Shown here one piece after another: positions 54,232-63,811 of a stretch of DNA of 64,000 nt. The notes under the pieces are model-generated. The model worked only from the letters and a program-made list of their open reading frames with translations. It was not told the DNA's origin and did no database searches. The translations under genes were made by a program, and so were the position numbers. This DNA is from Glaciimonas sp. (GTDB taxonomy: Bacteria; Pseudomonadota; Gammaproteobacteria; Burkholderiales; Burkholderiaceae_D). Within the stretch, counting starts at the first letter, position 1. Each line of letters begins with the position of its first letter. The stretch covers positions 62,001 through 126,000 of the forward strand of contig JABBOY010000003.1 in NCBI GenBank assembly GCA_012927585.1, given 5' to 3'.

Positions 54232-54251
54232 GGTGCGAATTTATTCGCACC
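54232..54251. repeat. Palindrome GGTGCGAATTTATTCGCACC
   Basis: Perfect 8-bp arms (GGTGCGAA/TTCGCACC) around four bases, an extragenic palindrome type. A related palindrome lies 22 bp to the right. Confidence 0.75.
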
Positions 54252-54273
54252 AGTTCGCGTGGAACAGTTAAGA

Positions 54274-54291
54274 GTGTGAATAAATTCGCAC
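54274..54291. repeat. Second GTGCGAAT-type palindrome
   Basis: GTGTGAATAAATTCGCAC, one mismatch between arms; related to the palindrome at 54232 and, with GC changes, to the one at 55993-56014. Confidence 0.65.
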
Positions 54292-54454
54292 CTACGTCGC
54301 TGTTGTCGCAACGTGAAAAAGGCTTGATTTTGAACAGAGTATCTACGAACTACGAACTGCGCTGCCAGCCAGGGGAGCAGTTGTAGTGGCGCACCTGCGC
54401 AAGGCGAGGCCAGAGAAGAAGCCTCATCACATTGATCCAAACTTGGAGATAGTC

Positions 54455-55066
54455 ATGAACCCATACGCGAAACCCCGAAACACACGCATTGCCGCAATGA
54501 TTTCTAGCGGCCTCCTGGCCGCCGCTTTCGGGGGAGCAGCACTTGCCGCCAATCCCTGCGCACCGAAAAATCCTTGTGCGGCCAAAGCCGCCAACCCTTG
54601 TGCGGCCAAAAATCCCTGCGCCGCTGGTGCCAAGATTGACCCGAAGCAAGTCCTGCGCCCGGCTGGCTACAAGCCTTACAAGGGGAGCAAGGCCGCCCTG
54701 ATCGCCGAAGGCGAGCGCCTCGCCAAGGATGCCAAGCTGAGCACCAATGGCGCGGCTTGCATGACGTGTCATCAGGGCAATAACGCCTATCAGGCAACTT
54801 TCGCCAAGCCTTACCCGCACGCCGTTCAGATGGCAACAGACATTGGCATAAAAAAGATCAACCTCGATGAAATGATTCAATTGTGCATGCTCAAGCCGAT
54901 GGCCGCCAAGCCGCTGCCCTGGGATTCCAAGGAACTTGCATCGCTGGCCGCCTACTTTGGGGAGGTGCAAAAAGGATACAAGCCGGGCGCAGCGATGGCC
55001 AATCCGGGCGCGGCCAAAAACCCGTGTGCGGCCAAGGCTAATCCATGCGCAGCCAAGAAGATGTAA
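54455..55066 (+). CDS. Exported mono-heme cytochrome c with NPCAAK-type repeats
   Basis: A 203-aa protein with a signal peptide (about 1-31, ending GAALA), then four NPC units at residues 33, 39, 47 and 53 (NPCAPK, NPCAAK). A small cytochrome c domain follows with heme motif CMTCH at 102-106, PYPHAVQM, and Met candidates for the axial ligand at 140-149. Two further NPCAAK units stand at 189 and 196, plus a mutated NPGAAK. The repeats supply six thiols that could hold metal or form disulfides. ATG 54455 follows TTGGAG. I know no named family with this architecture. A repeat-only relative is encoded 1 kb downstream. Confidence 0.85.
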   Translation: MNPYAKPRNTRIAAMISSGLLAAAFGGAALAANPCAPKNPCAAKAANPCAAKNPCAAGAKIDPKQVLRPAGYKPYKGSKAALIAEGERLAKDAKLSTNGAACMTCHQGNNAYQATFAKPYPHAVQMATDIGIKKINLDEMIQLCMLKPMAAKPLPWDSKELASLAAYFGEVQKGYKPGAAMANPGAAKNPCAAKANPCAAKKM

Positions 55067-55149
55067 AGCCAGGCCGCCCCGGCGCTAAGCCAGCCGGGGC
55101 GAACACCTGTGGCGCGCAGCCGGACCCGTCATTTCGAGAGTCTCAAACC

Positions 55150-55878
55150 ATGAACATGAATCCAGATCTGAAAACCTTGCCGCGCACATTGCGCGCATCG
55201 ATGCTGGCTGCCGGCAAGGAAATCCGCGAGTGCTACCGGGTCATGGAGAAGGCCGATCTGAATATCGTCGGCGAGGTATTGCGCGGACAAGGAGATTTCG
55301 TCGAGATGGAGCACTACCCGCCGGACGACGTTTTCGATACAGAAACCTGCGGCCAGTACTATTACCACGCCCATCGGGGCAGTGAAGTGGAGCACGGGCA
55401 TTTTCACACTTTCCTGCGCGCAGGCGGCATGCCGGCAGGCAGCGCGCCGATTGATTACCCGCCGGCAAGCGAAGCCTGGCCGAGCGGTGACGATGCCATC
55501 TGCCACCTGATCGCCATTTCGATGGATGCATGGGGCTACCCAAGCGGGATTTTCTGCACCAACCGCTGGGTCACGGATGAAGCCTGGTATCCGGCGCAGC
55601 AGGTGACCGCCATGCTAGACCATTTCGCCATCGATCATGCCTTCCCCAACTGGTGCGTGAATCGTTGGCTGAGCGCCATGTTGCGGCTGTATCGCCCGCA
55701 TATCGAAGCGCTGATCCGGCAGCGCGACACGGTGCTGTCCGAGTGGCAAACGCAACATCCAGATACCGACATATTCGAGGACAGGGCGCTGGATATAACC
55801 TGCACTCTGCCGATTTCGGTCGAGCAACTGATTACGGAGCTTGAGGGTCTGGATGCACCGCTTGGTTGTCCAGTGTAA
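55150..55878 (+). CDS. Uncharacterised His-rich protein (DUF6969-like)
   Basis: Soluble 242-aa protein without signal peptide. A dense histidine patch, YYYHAHRGSEVEHGHFHTF (His73, 75, 82, 84, 86), is followed by CHLIAISMDAWGYP (His119) and IFCTNRWVTDEAW, which suggests a metal site. I think this matches a family named DUF6969 but cannot check. ATG 55150 (or 55156) is chosen; an in-frame start at 55045 would overlap the previous gene and add an unlike N-terminus. It lies between the two NPCAAK-repeat genes on the same strand, so a joint task is plausible. Confidence 0.7.
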   Translation: MNMNPDLKTLPRTLRASMLAAGKEIRECYRVMEKADLNIVGEVLRGQGDFVEMEHYPPDDVFDTETCGQYYYHAHRGSEVEHGHFHTFLRAGGMPAGSAPIDYPPASEAWPSGDDAICHLIAISMDAWGYPSGIFCTNRWVTDEAWYPAQQVTAMLDHFAIDHAFPNWCVNRWLSAMLRLYRPHIEALIRQRDTVLSEWQTQHPDTDIFEDRALDITCTLPISVEQLITELEGLDAPLGCPV

Positions 55879-55992
55879 GAAATTGCCAATCTGCTCCGAC
55901 TGAAGCAACAGGAGCAAAAAATGGGCAACCATTTCTTCCCATCGCTGGCCTGGTTGCTGCCGCATTGCCGGCAAGACGAGGTTGGCACCACG

Positions 55993-56014
55993 GGCGCGAA
56001 TGATTGTTCGCGCC
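55993..56014. repeat. Palindrome GGCGCGAATGATTGTTCGCGCC
   Basis: Perfect 8-bp arms with a 6-nt loop between the His-rich gene and the repeat-only gene. No T-run follows, so it is a weak terminator at best; more likely an extragenic palindrome related to those at 54232-54291. Confidence 0.6.
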
Positions 56015-56042
56015 GATTCTTACTTGATTGAAAGGACTTACC

Positions 56043-56306
56043 ATGCAAACCCTATCCCGCAAGGCATATTCCCTCGGACTGGCTGCTCTGAGCGCTGTTG
56101 CGTTCTCACTGCCAGTTGCCGCAGCTGACGTTGCTGCCAACCCCTGTGCGGCAAAATCCATGAATCCGTGCGCTGCGAAGTCCATGAATCCGTGCGCCCC
56201 GAAGGCCAAGCACAAGAGCAAGGAAAAGATGGCCAATCCTTGCGCTGCCAAAGCAGCCAATCCTTGCGCTGCCAAACCGGCCAATCCCTGCGCGGCCAAG
56301 AAGTAA
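56043..56306 (+). CDS. Small exported NPCAAK octapeptide-repeat protein
   Basis: An 87-aa protein: signal peptide about 1-28, then six NPC units at residues 33, 41, 49, 65, 73 and 81. All sit on one 8-residue register that continues through the Lys-rich linker (KAKHKSKEKM, position 57 skipped). Consensus NPCAAKxx. With no other domain, it is effectively a periplasmic array of cysteines. ATG 56043 follows AAAGGA. Possible roles: metal (Cu, Hg, As, Zn) buffering, a scaffold, or a precursor peptide. It shares the repeat with the mono-heme protein upstream. Confidence 0.8.
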   Translation: MQTLSRKAYSLGLAALSAVAFSLPVAAADVAANPCAAKSMNPCAAKSMNPCAPKAKHKSKEKMANPCAAKAANPCAAKPANPCAAKK

Positions 56307-56715
56307 GCTGCGGCTCGAATCAGGCAAGGATCGTCAGGTGGCAGGAGCAGCACGTAGGGCGGGTTCCAAACCCGCCCCTACGGAAATAGGGTTGGCACTG
56401 TACTTGCGAAGCCCGGCACGCAGTCCGGGCGGTTACGTCTTTTCGTGCTTTTCGTGTCTTTCATGGACAAGTGCGCATCATCCGCTGTTTGATGCAAAAT
56501 TAATATACTCCCATCATTTTATATAAAAAATACTATTTTACGCATATTCTGATTGCGACGAAAATAATACATCACACTGTATATTATTGATGGTCTTGAT
56601 TGCAGCCTGTCTGTCGTCGGCGATCAGGAGGAAGCTTGCATCGTTGCGGATGATAGATCCTGCCGTTTTATGCATTTGGCGCAAGCCACGATTTATTCAT
56701 CGGGAGTTATGCAAT
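56307..56715. other. Intergenic region after the NPCAAK-repeat gene
   Basis: 409 bp without a recognised gene. It contains the palindrome at 56353-56382, a TTTTCGTGCTTTTCGTGTCTTTCATGGAC stretch seen in many genomes as an extragenic repeat, and a very AT-rich block (56495-56590) that probably carries the promoter of the next gene. A degraded CGCAT-N7-TTGCG site at 56541-56557 may be a lost copy of the dispersed repeat. Confidence 0.45.
56353..56382. repeat. Palindrome CGTAGGGCGGGTT/AACCCGCCCCTACG
   Basis: Nearly perfect long inverted repeat with one bulged C and a short loop, 46 bp after the NPCAAK-repeat gene. This sequence type is a widespread extragenic repeat in bacteria; it may also end transcription. 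Confidence 0.65.
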
Positions 56716-57201
56716 ATGCTAACAAGCGCGGCCGGGGACATCGGATTCAAACTCCACAAGATACTCAACGGATCGATCATTGTGCTCGCGCTGCTGACCG
56801 TGCTGGAGGGTGCCGCGCTAACCGAATGGAGCGCCATGGCGACCATCTTCATGACGCTCGGTGCAAACGCCGTCGCGGAAGCCTTCTCACGCGGACTGGC
56901 CGATGAGATCGCGAGCAAGCGCAGGGTGACTTTTTCGGAAGCGACTGCCTTGCTGCGTTACTCGCTGATCGTCGTCACGCCCGGCATCGTACCTGCAGTG
57001 GCTTTCATTGCCGTTTCCGCCGGCTGGCTACCGCTTGGCAAGGCTTTCGTCGGGGCCTGCTGGTTTCTCGTATTCGTGCTTTTCGCCGCCGGCTACACGG
57101 CGTGCACGGTCGGCGGCGGAAAGGTCTGGCGCGGCCTGCTTTACGGCGCTGTCATCAGTACGTTTGGGCTGGGGATCGTCGCTTTGCGCCTGATGGGGTA
57201 G
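56716..57201 (+). CDS. Small integral membrane protein, unknown function
   Basis: A 161-aa protein with about four to five hydrophobic segments (IIVLALLTVLEGAAL, a short loop, LIVVTPGIVPAVAFIAVSAGWLPL, FVGACWFLVFVLFAAGYTACTV, LLYGAVISTFGLGIV). I do not recognise the family. ATG 56716 follows GGGAG at nine bases; the longer open frame begins without such a site. It is convergent with the mer operon end (merD) and may be unrelated to it. Confidence 0.65.
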   Translation: MLTSAAGDIGFKLHKILNGSIIVLALLTVLEGAALTEWSAMATIFMTLGANAVAEAFSRGLADEIASKRRVTFSEATALLRYSLIVVTPGIVPAVAFIAVSAGWLPLGKAFVGACWFLVFVLFAAGYTACTVGGGKVWRGLLYGAVISTFGLGIVALRLMG

Positions 57202-57203
57202 TC

Positions 57204-59516
<2,313 letters not shown>

Positions 59517-59518
59517 GA

Positions 59519-59797
59519 TCAGTTCTTGCGTGTGGACGGATAGCCGGCGTTGCCGGTTGCCTTCATCAGTGCCTGGACACTGGTCTTGGCGTTGTCAAAG
59601 GTCACAGTAGCTTCACGCTTCTCGAATTGCACGTCGGTCTTGCTCACACCTTCGACCTTGGAGAGCGCCGCCTTGACGGTGAACGGACAGGCGGCACAGG
59701 TCATGCCCGGCACCGACAGGGTAACGGTCTTCGTGGCGGCCCAGGCCGGTGCCGCGATGAAGGTGGCGAATGCGAACAATGTCAACAGTTTTTTCAT
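59519..59797 (-). CDS. merP: MerP, periplasmic mercury-binding protein
   Basis: Scavenges Hg(II) in the periplasm (92 aa). Signal peptide 1-20 (ending AWA) and the HMA motif GMTCAACPF. Follows merT by 13 bases. Confidence 0.95.
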   Translation of the reverse strand: MKKLLTLFAFATFIAAPAWAATKTVTLSVPGMTCAACPFTVKAALSKVEGVSKTDVQFEKREATVTFDNAKTSVQALMKATGNAGYPSTRKN

Positions 59798-59810
59798 GAT
59801 GAACTCCGGG

Positions 59811-60161
59811 TTAATAGAACAAGGGAAGGATGTAGGGAAAGGCGAGCGCGACCAGCACCAGCGCGGCGACGATCCAGAAGATCAGTTTGTAGGTGCTGCG
59901 CACCTGCGGGATCGCGCACACATCACCCGGCTTGCAGGCTTGCGCCGGGCGGAAAATGCGCCGCCAGGCAAAGAACAGTGCCACCAGCGCCGCGCCGATA
60001 AAGATTGGACGATACGGTTCCAGCACCGTCAGGTTGCCGATCCAGGCCCCGCTAAAACCCAGGGCGACCAGTACCAGCGGCCCAAGGCAGCAGGTGGAGG
60101 CAAGGATGGCAGCCAGCCCTCCGGCGACGAGGCTGCTGCGCCCATTTTGCGGTTCGGACAT
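59811..60161 (-). CDS. merT: MerT, mercuric transport protein
   Basis: Inner-membrane Hg(II) importer (116 aa), three helices. Cysteine pair STCCLGP in helix 1 and a second pair in the loop (QACKPGDVCAIP). ATG 60161 follows AAGGAGA; the upstream in-frame start would extend into merO. Confidence 0.95.
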   Translation of the reverse strand: MSEPQNGRSSLVAGGLAAILASTCCLGPLVLVALGFSGAWIGNLTVLEPYRPIFIGAALVALFFAWRRIFRPAQACKPGDVCAIPQVRSTYKLIFWIVAALVLVALAFPYILPLFY

Positions 60162-60196
60162 ATGTTTCTCCTTTCGAATCTTGAGTGGATAGCTTA

Positions 60197-60227
60197 AGAT
60201 TACTTCCGTAGTCATGTACGGAGTCAA
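60197..60227 (-). promoter_or_regulatory. merT promoter and MerR operator (merO)
   Basis: On the minus strand TTGACT (-35, 60227-60222) and TAATCT (-10, 60202-60197) are separated by 19 bp, the overlong spacer that MerR untwists. The dyad CCGTACATGACTACGG fills 60206-60221 between them, as in known mer promoters. Confidence 0.93.
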
Positions 60228-60232
60228 GCGGT

Positions 60233-60667
60233 ATGAAAAATATTTTTGAGAATTTGACCATCGGCACCTTCGCCAAGGCTGCCGGGGTCAATGTGGAAAC
60301 CATCCGGTTCTACCAACACAAGGGCTTATTGCCGCAGCCGGACAAGCCTTACGGCAGCATTCGCCGTTATGGAGAGTTGGATGTGACGCGGGTGCGGTTC
60401 GTGAAATCGGCCCAGCGGCTGGGCTTTAGCCTGGACGAAATCGCCGAATTGCTCCGATTGGAGGATGGCACCCACTGCGACGAAGCCAGCCACCTGGCCG
60501 AGCACAAGCTTCAGGACGTGCGCGAGAAGATGGTCGACCTGGCACAAATGGAGATCGTGCTGTCCGAGCTTGTGCGTGCCTGCCATGCACGCAAGGGAAA
60601 CGTTTCCTGCCCGCTGATTGCGTCGCTGCAAGGGGAGAAAGAAACTTCCAACTCCGGTACGGAGTAG
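60233..60667 (+). CDS. merR: MerR, mercury-responsive repressor/activator
   Basis: Dimeric Hg(II) sensor (144 aa) that represses and, with mercury, activates merTPFAD. HTH at about 8-30 ([24 protein letters not shown] region). The three mercury-binding cysteines are at 82, 117 and 126, the same numbers as in the Tn501 protein. It is divergent from merT across merO. Start ATG 60233. Confidence 0.96.
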   Translation: MKNIFENLTIGTFAKAAGVNVETIRFYQHKGLLPQPDKPYGSIRRYGELDVTRVRFVKSAQRLGFSLDEIAELLRLEDGTHCDEASHLAEHKLQDVREKMVDLAQMEIVLSELVRACHARKGNVSCPLIASLQGEKETSNSGTE

Positions 60668-60712
60668 TTGCGGAGCAAGCGGGCGCGCGTTTTTCCTAAT
60701 GCGTTCGCTGAA

Positions 60713-61330
60713 TCACCTGTATGCCTTCCATAGGCGCCGGATGATCAGCACCACCGCTACCATGCCGGCCACAATCAGGGCGAATGACAGAAACCGGCCG
60801 GCCCCGAGCTGGCCGCCGGCATAGCTCATGACGAATGCAAACGGCAGAATGCCAATAAGCGAGGCCGCAGCGTAAGTCCGAAACCGCAGCCGCTTCAGAA
60901 GTCCGAGCGCGAAGCTGACGACGTCCACCGGCAGGATCATGCGCAACACCACGATACCGCCAAAGCCGACGTCGTCCGGGATTTTGTCCTCGATGCGGTC
61001 GACGGCTTGCATCGAGGTGATGCGCTCCAGGTACCGACGCCCGAGGCGCGCGATCTGGAACGCGATCAGGCAACCGACCCACCAGCCCGCCGCGCTGAGC
61101 AACGCGGTTAGTAGCACGCCGAAGTTTTGCGTGGCAAACGGAAGCAGCGGCAGCGAAGAAAAAGGCAGCAGCACCACCGACGCCACCACCAGGACAAAGT
61201 AAATCCCGGCGCCGAGCACGCGGTGCTGCCCGATCCAGCTCTCGAGCCGCGACATATCCCACTCTAATTGCCAGACGCCCAAGGCGACCAGCGCAAGCGC
61301 AATAACTACCAGAATGATTTTTGTTTTCAA
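60713..61330 (-). CDS. TVP38/TMEM64 (VTT domain) membrane protein
   Basis: Inner-membrane protein (205 aa) with about six helices and the VTT-type core (LPFSSLPLLPFATQNFGVLLTAL, FGGIVVLRMILPVDVVSFALGL, the usual RxxPxxP turn replaced by RMILPVDV). No ATG exists before residue 49 of the open frame; TTG 61330, preceded by AGGGGG, is the likely start. Such genes often flank mer operons and have been linked to mercury uptake in some bacteria; that role here is inferred. Confidence 0.8.
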   Translation of the reverse strand: MKTKIILVVIALALVALGVWQLEWDMSRLESWIGQHRVLGAGIYFVLVVASVVLLPFSSLPLLPFATQNFGVLLTALLSAAGWWVGCLIAFQIARLGRRYLERITSMQAVDRIEDKIPDDVGFGGIVVLRMILPVDVVSFALGLLKRLRFRTYAAASLIGILPFAFVMSYAGGQLGAGRFLSFALIVAGMVAVVLIIRRLWKAYR

Positions 61331-61381
61331 AGATTGCCCCCTGCCCCTGCAGCAAAAAAGCTGTCTATCTGTTCCTGCGGT

Positions 61382-61590
61382 CAACAATGTTGGGCTTCGC
61401 AAGCTCAGCGCAAACCTACTAATTGCGGTATGTATTTATAAATGCGCATTATATATATGCGTAAATCAGCATATTTCTACCTATACTCCAGCATATTTCT
61501 TGAATGTGCAGGTTTGGATAACACTGGTTTTTGCACAATTCGCAGCCCAACATTGTGCGCAGAATGTCGGGCTTTGCGCAAACCTACTTC
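61382..61590. repeat. Nested TGTTGGGCTTCGC-type repeats, one of them inverted
   Basis: ACAATGTTGGGCTTCGCAAGCTCAGCGCAAACCTAC at 61382-61419; an inverted partial copy at 61508-61556 (AGGTTTGG ... GCCCAACATTGTG); and a third direct partial copy at 61563-61590 (AATGTCGGGCTTTGCGCAAACCTAC) that runs into the end of the DUF3179 gene. Copy 5 of the dispersed palindromic repeat sits between them. Confidence 0.65.
61419..61489 (+). repeat. Dispersed CGCAT/ATGCG palindromic repeat, copy 5 (left box lost)
   Basis: Core CGCAT-TATATAT-ATGCG at 61445-61461; ATACTCC at 61483 is 26 bp after ATGCG, as in the other copies. The left ATACT box is absent where a TGTTGGGC-type repeat adjoins. Confidence 0.7.
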
Positions 61591-62516
61591 GCCTGAAATA
61601 CTTCCGTATCGCGATGGAAAGCGTACCAGGCGAACCAGAAAGCGATGACCGTTGGAATCTCTTTGCCCTGCGCGTCGAATGCCGCCCCCGTCCGATGCTC
61701 GGGATCGAAGCGCACAGTGAGCGCTTTTCCGCCCAGCGTGTCCGTCATCTTGCCGTCCTTGATTTTGGCCAGTTCTACGAATGGATAGGCTTTGAACTTG
61801 CCGCTTGCATCAAGGCCAATCACCAGTTCCTTGGGGTGATAGCGCAGGCTCCGCCCAGCCACCGGAAACATGATGGTTTGATCCTGGGTGTAACCCGCGT
61901 AGGGGTCGCGGGTGTAGCCGCGGGTAAAACCGGTGTCGGTCGACAGCATCTGCGTGTCCGGGTGGCGCTTCTTCCAGTCAGCCCAACTGGTGTGGGCGAG
62001 TGCGATAGTCGTGAGCTTGGTGCCCTTGAGCGATCCGCTCACCGCCTGGGCCAGGATCTGCGACCAGAGTGATTGCGTTTGCCGATCGTAGACCAGAACA
62101 TCGCTGTTGTAGAGCAACCCCGACACGCCGAAACTAAGCGGTTTCCCGCCCGCTTCCGAGACATAGGCGATACCGGTGCCGCACAGCGGGCAGAAGGTGA
62201 CGGCGATGTGCTCGGCGCCGAACGTGTCGTTGACGATTTCGTGCCAGTTCAGGATGCGCACCGGGTAAGCCTTGGCGATGCCGTTGCGCATCACGCCCAG
62301 CACCCGGTCATCGCCTTGCAGGAAGCGCGCGTCGCTCGCCCGCACGAATTGGGGCCGGTCGATCGCCGGGATGCCATCCTTGGATGGCCCGCCCGACTCG
62401 ATTTGTGCTGCCGGCACCAGTGCGCCGGTCAAGTCGAAGCCGTTCCTGGTTTGCGCGGCCGCAACCGTGGCAAGCAGCAATGCACTCGCCAGGAAAATCG
62501 TTCTTAGCTGTTTCAC
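61584..62516 (-). CDS. DUF3179 domain-containing exported protein
   Basis: A 310-aa protein with signal peptide (about 1-21, ending VAA). The DUF3179 core includes VNDTFGAEHIAVTFCPLCGTG with a CxxC pair, LLYNSDVLVYDRQTQSLWSQ and TGFTRGYTRDPYAGY. Function unknown; the CPLC pair may bind a metal or a sulfur species. The start is GTG 62516, overlapping the YeeE/YedE stop by four bases, so the two are coupled. Confidence 0.88.
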   Translation of the reverse strand: MKQLRTIFLASALLLATVAAAQTRNGFDLTGALVPAAQIESGGPSKDGIPAIDRPQFVRASDARFLQGDDRVLGVMRNGIAKAYPVRILNWHEIVNDTFGAEHIAVTFCPLCGTGIAYVSEAGGKPLSFGVSGLLYNSDVLVYDRQTQSLWSQILAQAVSGSLKGTKLTTIALAHTSWADWKKRHPDTQMLSTDTGFTRGYTRDPYAGYTQDQTIMFPVAGRSLRYHPKELVIGLDASGKFKAYPFVELAKIKDGKMTDTLGGKALTVRFDPEHRTGAAFDAQGKEIPTVIAFWFAWYAFHRDTEVFQAK

Positions 62517-63811
62517 GGCCTATCCTCGGATGGTTGAGAAGATTCAACCTTAGTCGGATCGCGGTGCGATTTCTTACAACTACAGGGTGCGTGACGACCG
62601 GCCGGCTGCCCCTGGTTCGGCAGCCGGAACCACGGCCTGAGCTTGATGCCGATCCATGTGCCGGGCAGTGCTGCAGCGATCCACAGCCAACCGTGCAGAC
62701 TGGTCGATGCCACGCCCGAGAAAAACGCACCCACGTTGCAGCCGAAGGCGATGCGTGCGCCGTAGCCCATCAACAGGCCGCCGAGGATGGCGGCAACCAG
62801 GGAGCGCAGCGGAATGTGAAGCCGCGGGGCGAAGCGGCCAGCCAGCGCCGCGGCGCACAGCGCACCCACAAGCAGCCCGATGTCCATCACCGAGGTAATG
62901 TCGTCCAGGACGCCGCCTTGCAATGCCGCCTGCTGGAAGTCGCCTTGCCAGAAAGCGCTTGATTCCGGGTTCCATCCCAGCAGCATGGCGATCTTGGCGC
63001 CCCACAAGGTGAAGGCCCAGGTGATGCTCCAGGGATGGCCGGCAATCAATAGCGTCATGAAATTGAGACCGGCCAGCGCCAAGCCGCCTGCCGGCAGGGG
63101 CCAGGGTCCGCTCAGGATGATGCGCCGGCCACCTGCGGCCCCGGCATTCGCAGTATTTTTCAGCACCGGTTTGCCCCAGCGTTTCAGACCCAGCCAAAGA
63201 ACCAGCAGAAACGCAATCTGCAGCGCGACGCCCAAGGGCCAGCCGAATACTGCGCCGAGCGCGATCGGCGGCCACGAAGGCAGCGCCTGCCACCAGCCCA
63301 TATCCAGGCTGGCCCAGAACGAGCCGGCGACAAAGGCGGCAAGGGTGGCCAGCATGCGCGTACTGCCGCCGCCCAGGGTAAATAAGGTGCCTGAGCCGCA
63401 ACCATTGCCAAGCTGCATGCCGATGCCGAACAGGAAAGCGCCGGCCGCCACCTGCCAGCCGACCGGCGCAATGGCTCCGGCCACCTCGCGTCCGAATACG
63501 GAACCGGCCGCCAGCACCGGCGCGAATAGGAGGGTCGCTGCGCCGAGCATGACGAGCTGCGCCTGCACCCCGCGGGTGTCGCGCTCGGTGATCAGCCGGC
63601 GGTAGGCACCGGTGAAGCCGAACGCGGCGTGGTAGAGCGTAATGCCGAGCGCCGCGCCGAGCAGAAGCAGCACCGCCATGCGCCGGTCGTCGCGCGCCAG
63701 CAAGGCTGCCAGGCCCGCCAGCAACAGCAGCCCGACGGCCAGTGGGCGGTGCTGCCATGACTTCCACAGGGGTGCGGCCGGAGCCTTCAGCGCATCATTT
63801 GCCAGTGGCAT
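62513..63811 (-). CDS. YeeE/YedE (TsuA-like) sulfur-compound transporter
   Basis: Integral membrane protein (432 aa) with about ten helices in two similar halves. The conserved cysteine motifs GNGCGSGT and FGCNVGAF are those of thiosulfate importers of this family; selenium-linked YedE proteins share them. The C-terminus is a soluble Cys-rich tail (HAPCSCKK). ATG 63811 overlaps the DUF302 gene end by 17 bases. Coupling to DUF3179 and DUF302 genes suggests a sulfur-related operon. Confidence 0.88.
   Translation of the reverse strand: MPLANDALKAPAAPLWKSWQHRPLAVGLLLLAGLAALLARDDRRMAVLLLLGAALGITLYHAAFGFTGAYRRLITERDTRGVQAQLVMLGAATLLFAPVLAAGSVFGREVAGAIAPVGWQVAAGAFLFGIGMQLGNGCGSGTLFTLGGGSTRMLATLAAFVAGSFWASLDMGWWQALPSWPPIALGAVFGWPLGVALQIAFLLVLWLGLKRWGKPVLKNTANAGAAGGRRIILSGPWPLPAGGLALAGLNFMTLLIAGHPWSITWAFTLWGAKIAMLLGWNPESSAFWQGDFQQAALQGGVLDDITSVMDIGLLVGALCAAALAGRFAPRLHIPLRSLVAAILGGLLMGYGARIAFGCNVGAFFSGVASTSLHGWLWIAAALPGTWIGIKLRPWFRLPNQGQPAGRHAPCSCKKSHRDPTKVESSQPSEDRP

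Larger units (their letters stand above)
54060..54454. other. Intergenic region with two GTGCGAAT-type palindromes
   Basis: No gene recognised in 395 bp. It holds the palindromes described separately at 54232-54291 and, near 54300-54420, sequence that gives no coding match. The ribosome site of the next gene (TTGGAG) is at its right end. Confidence 0.5.

Noticed and set aside
56505..56585. Possible sixth copy of the dispersed palindromic repeat
   Set aside because: CGCAT-N7-TTGCG is present but the ATACT boxes are not at the constant 26-bp distance in either direction.
62580..63767. 395-codon minus-strand frame overlapping the YeeE/YedE gene
   Set aside because: Arg/Ala/Gly-rich translation without motifs, while the other frame encodes a clear membrane transporter with conserved cysteine motifs.
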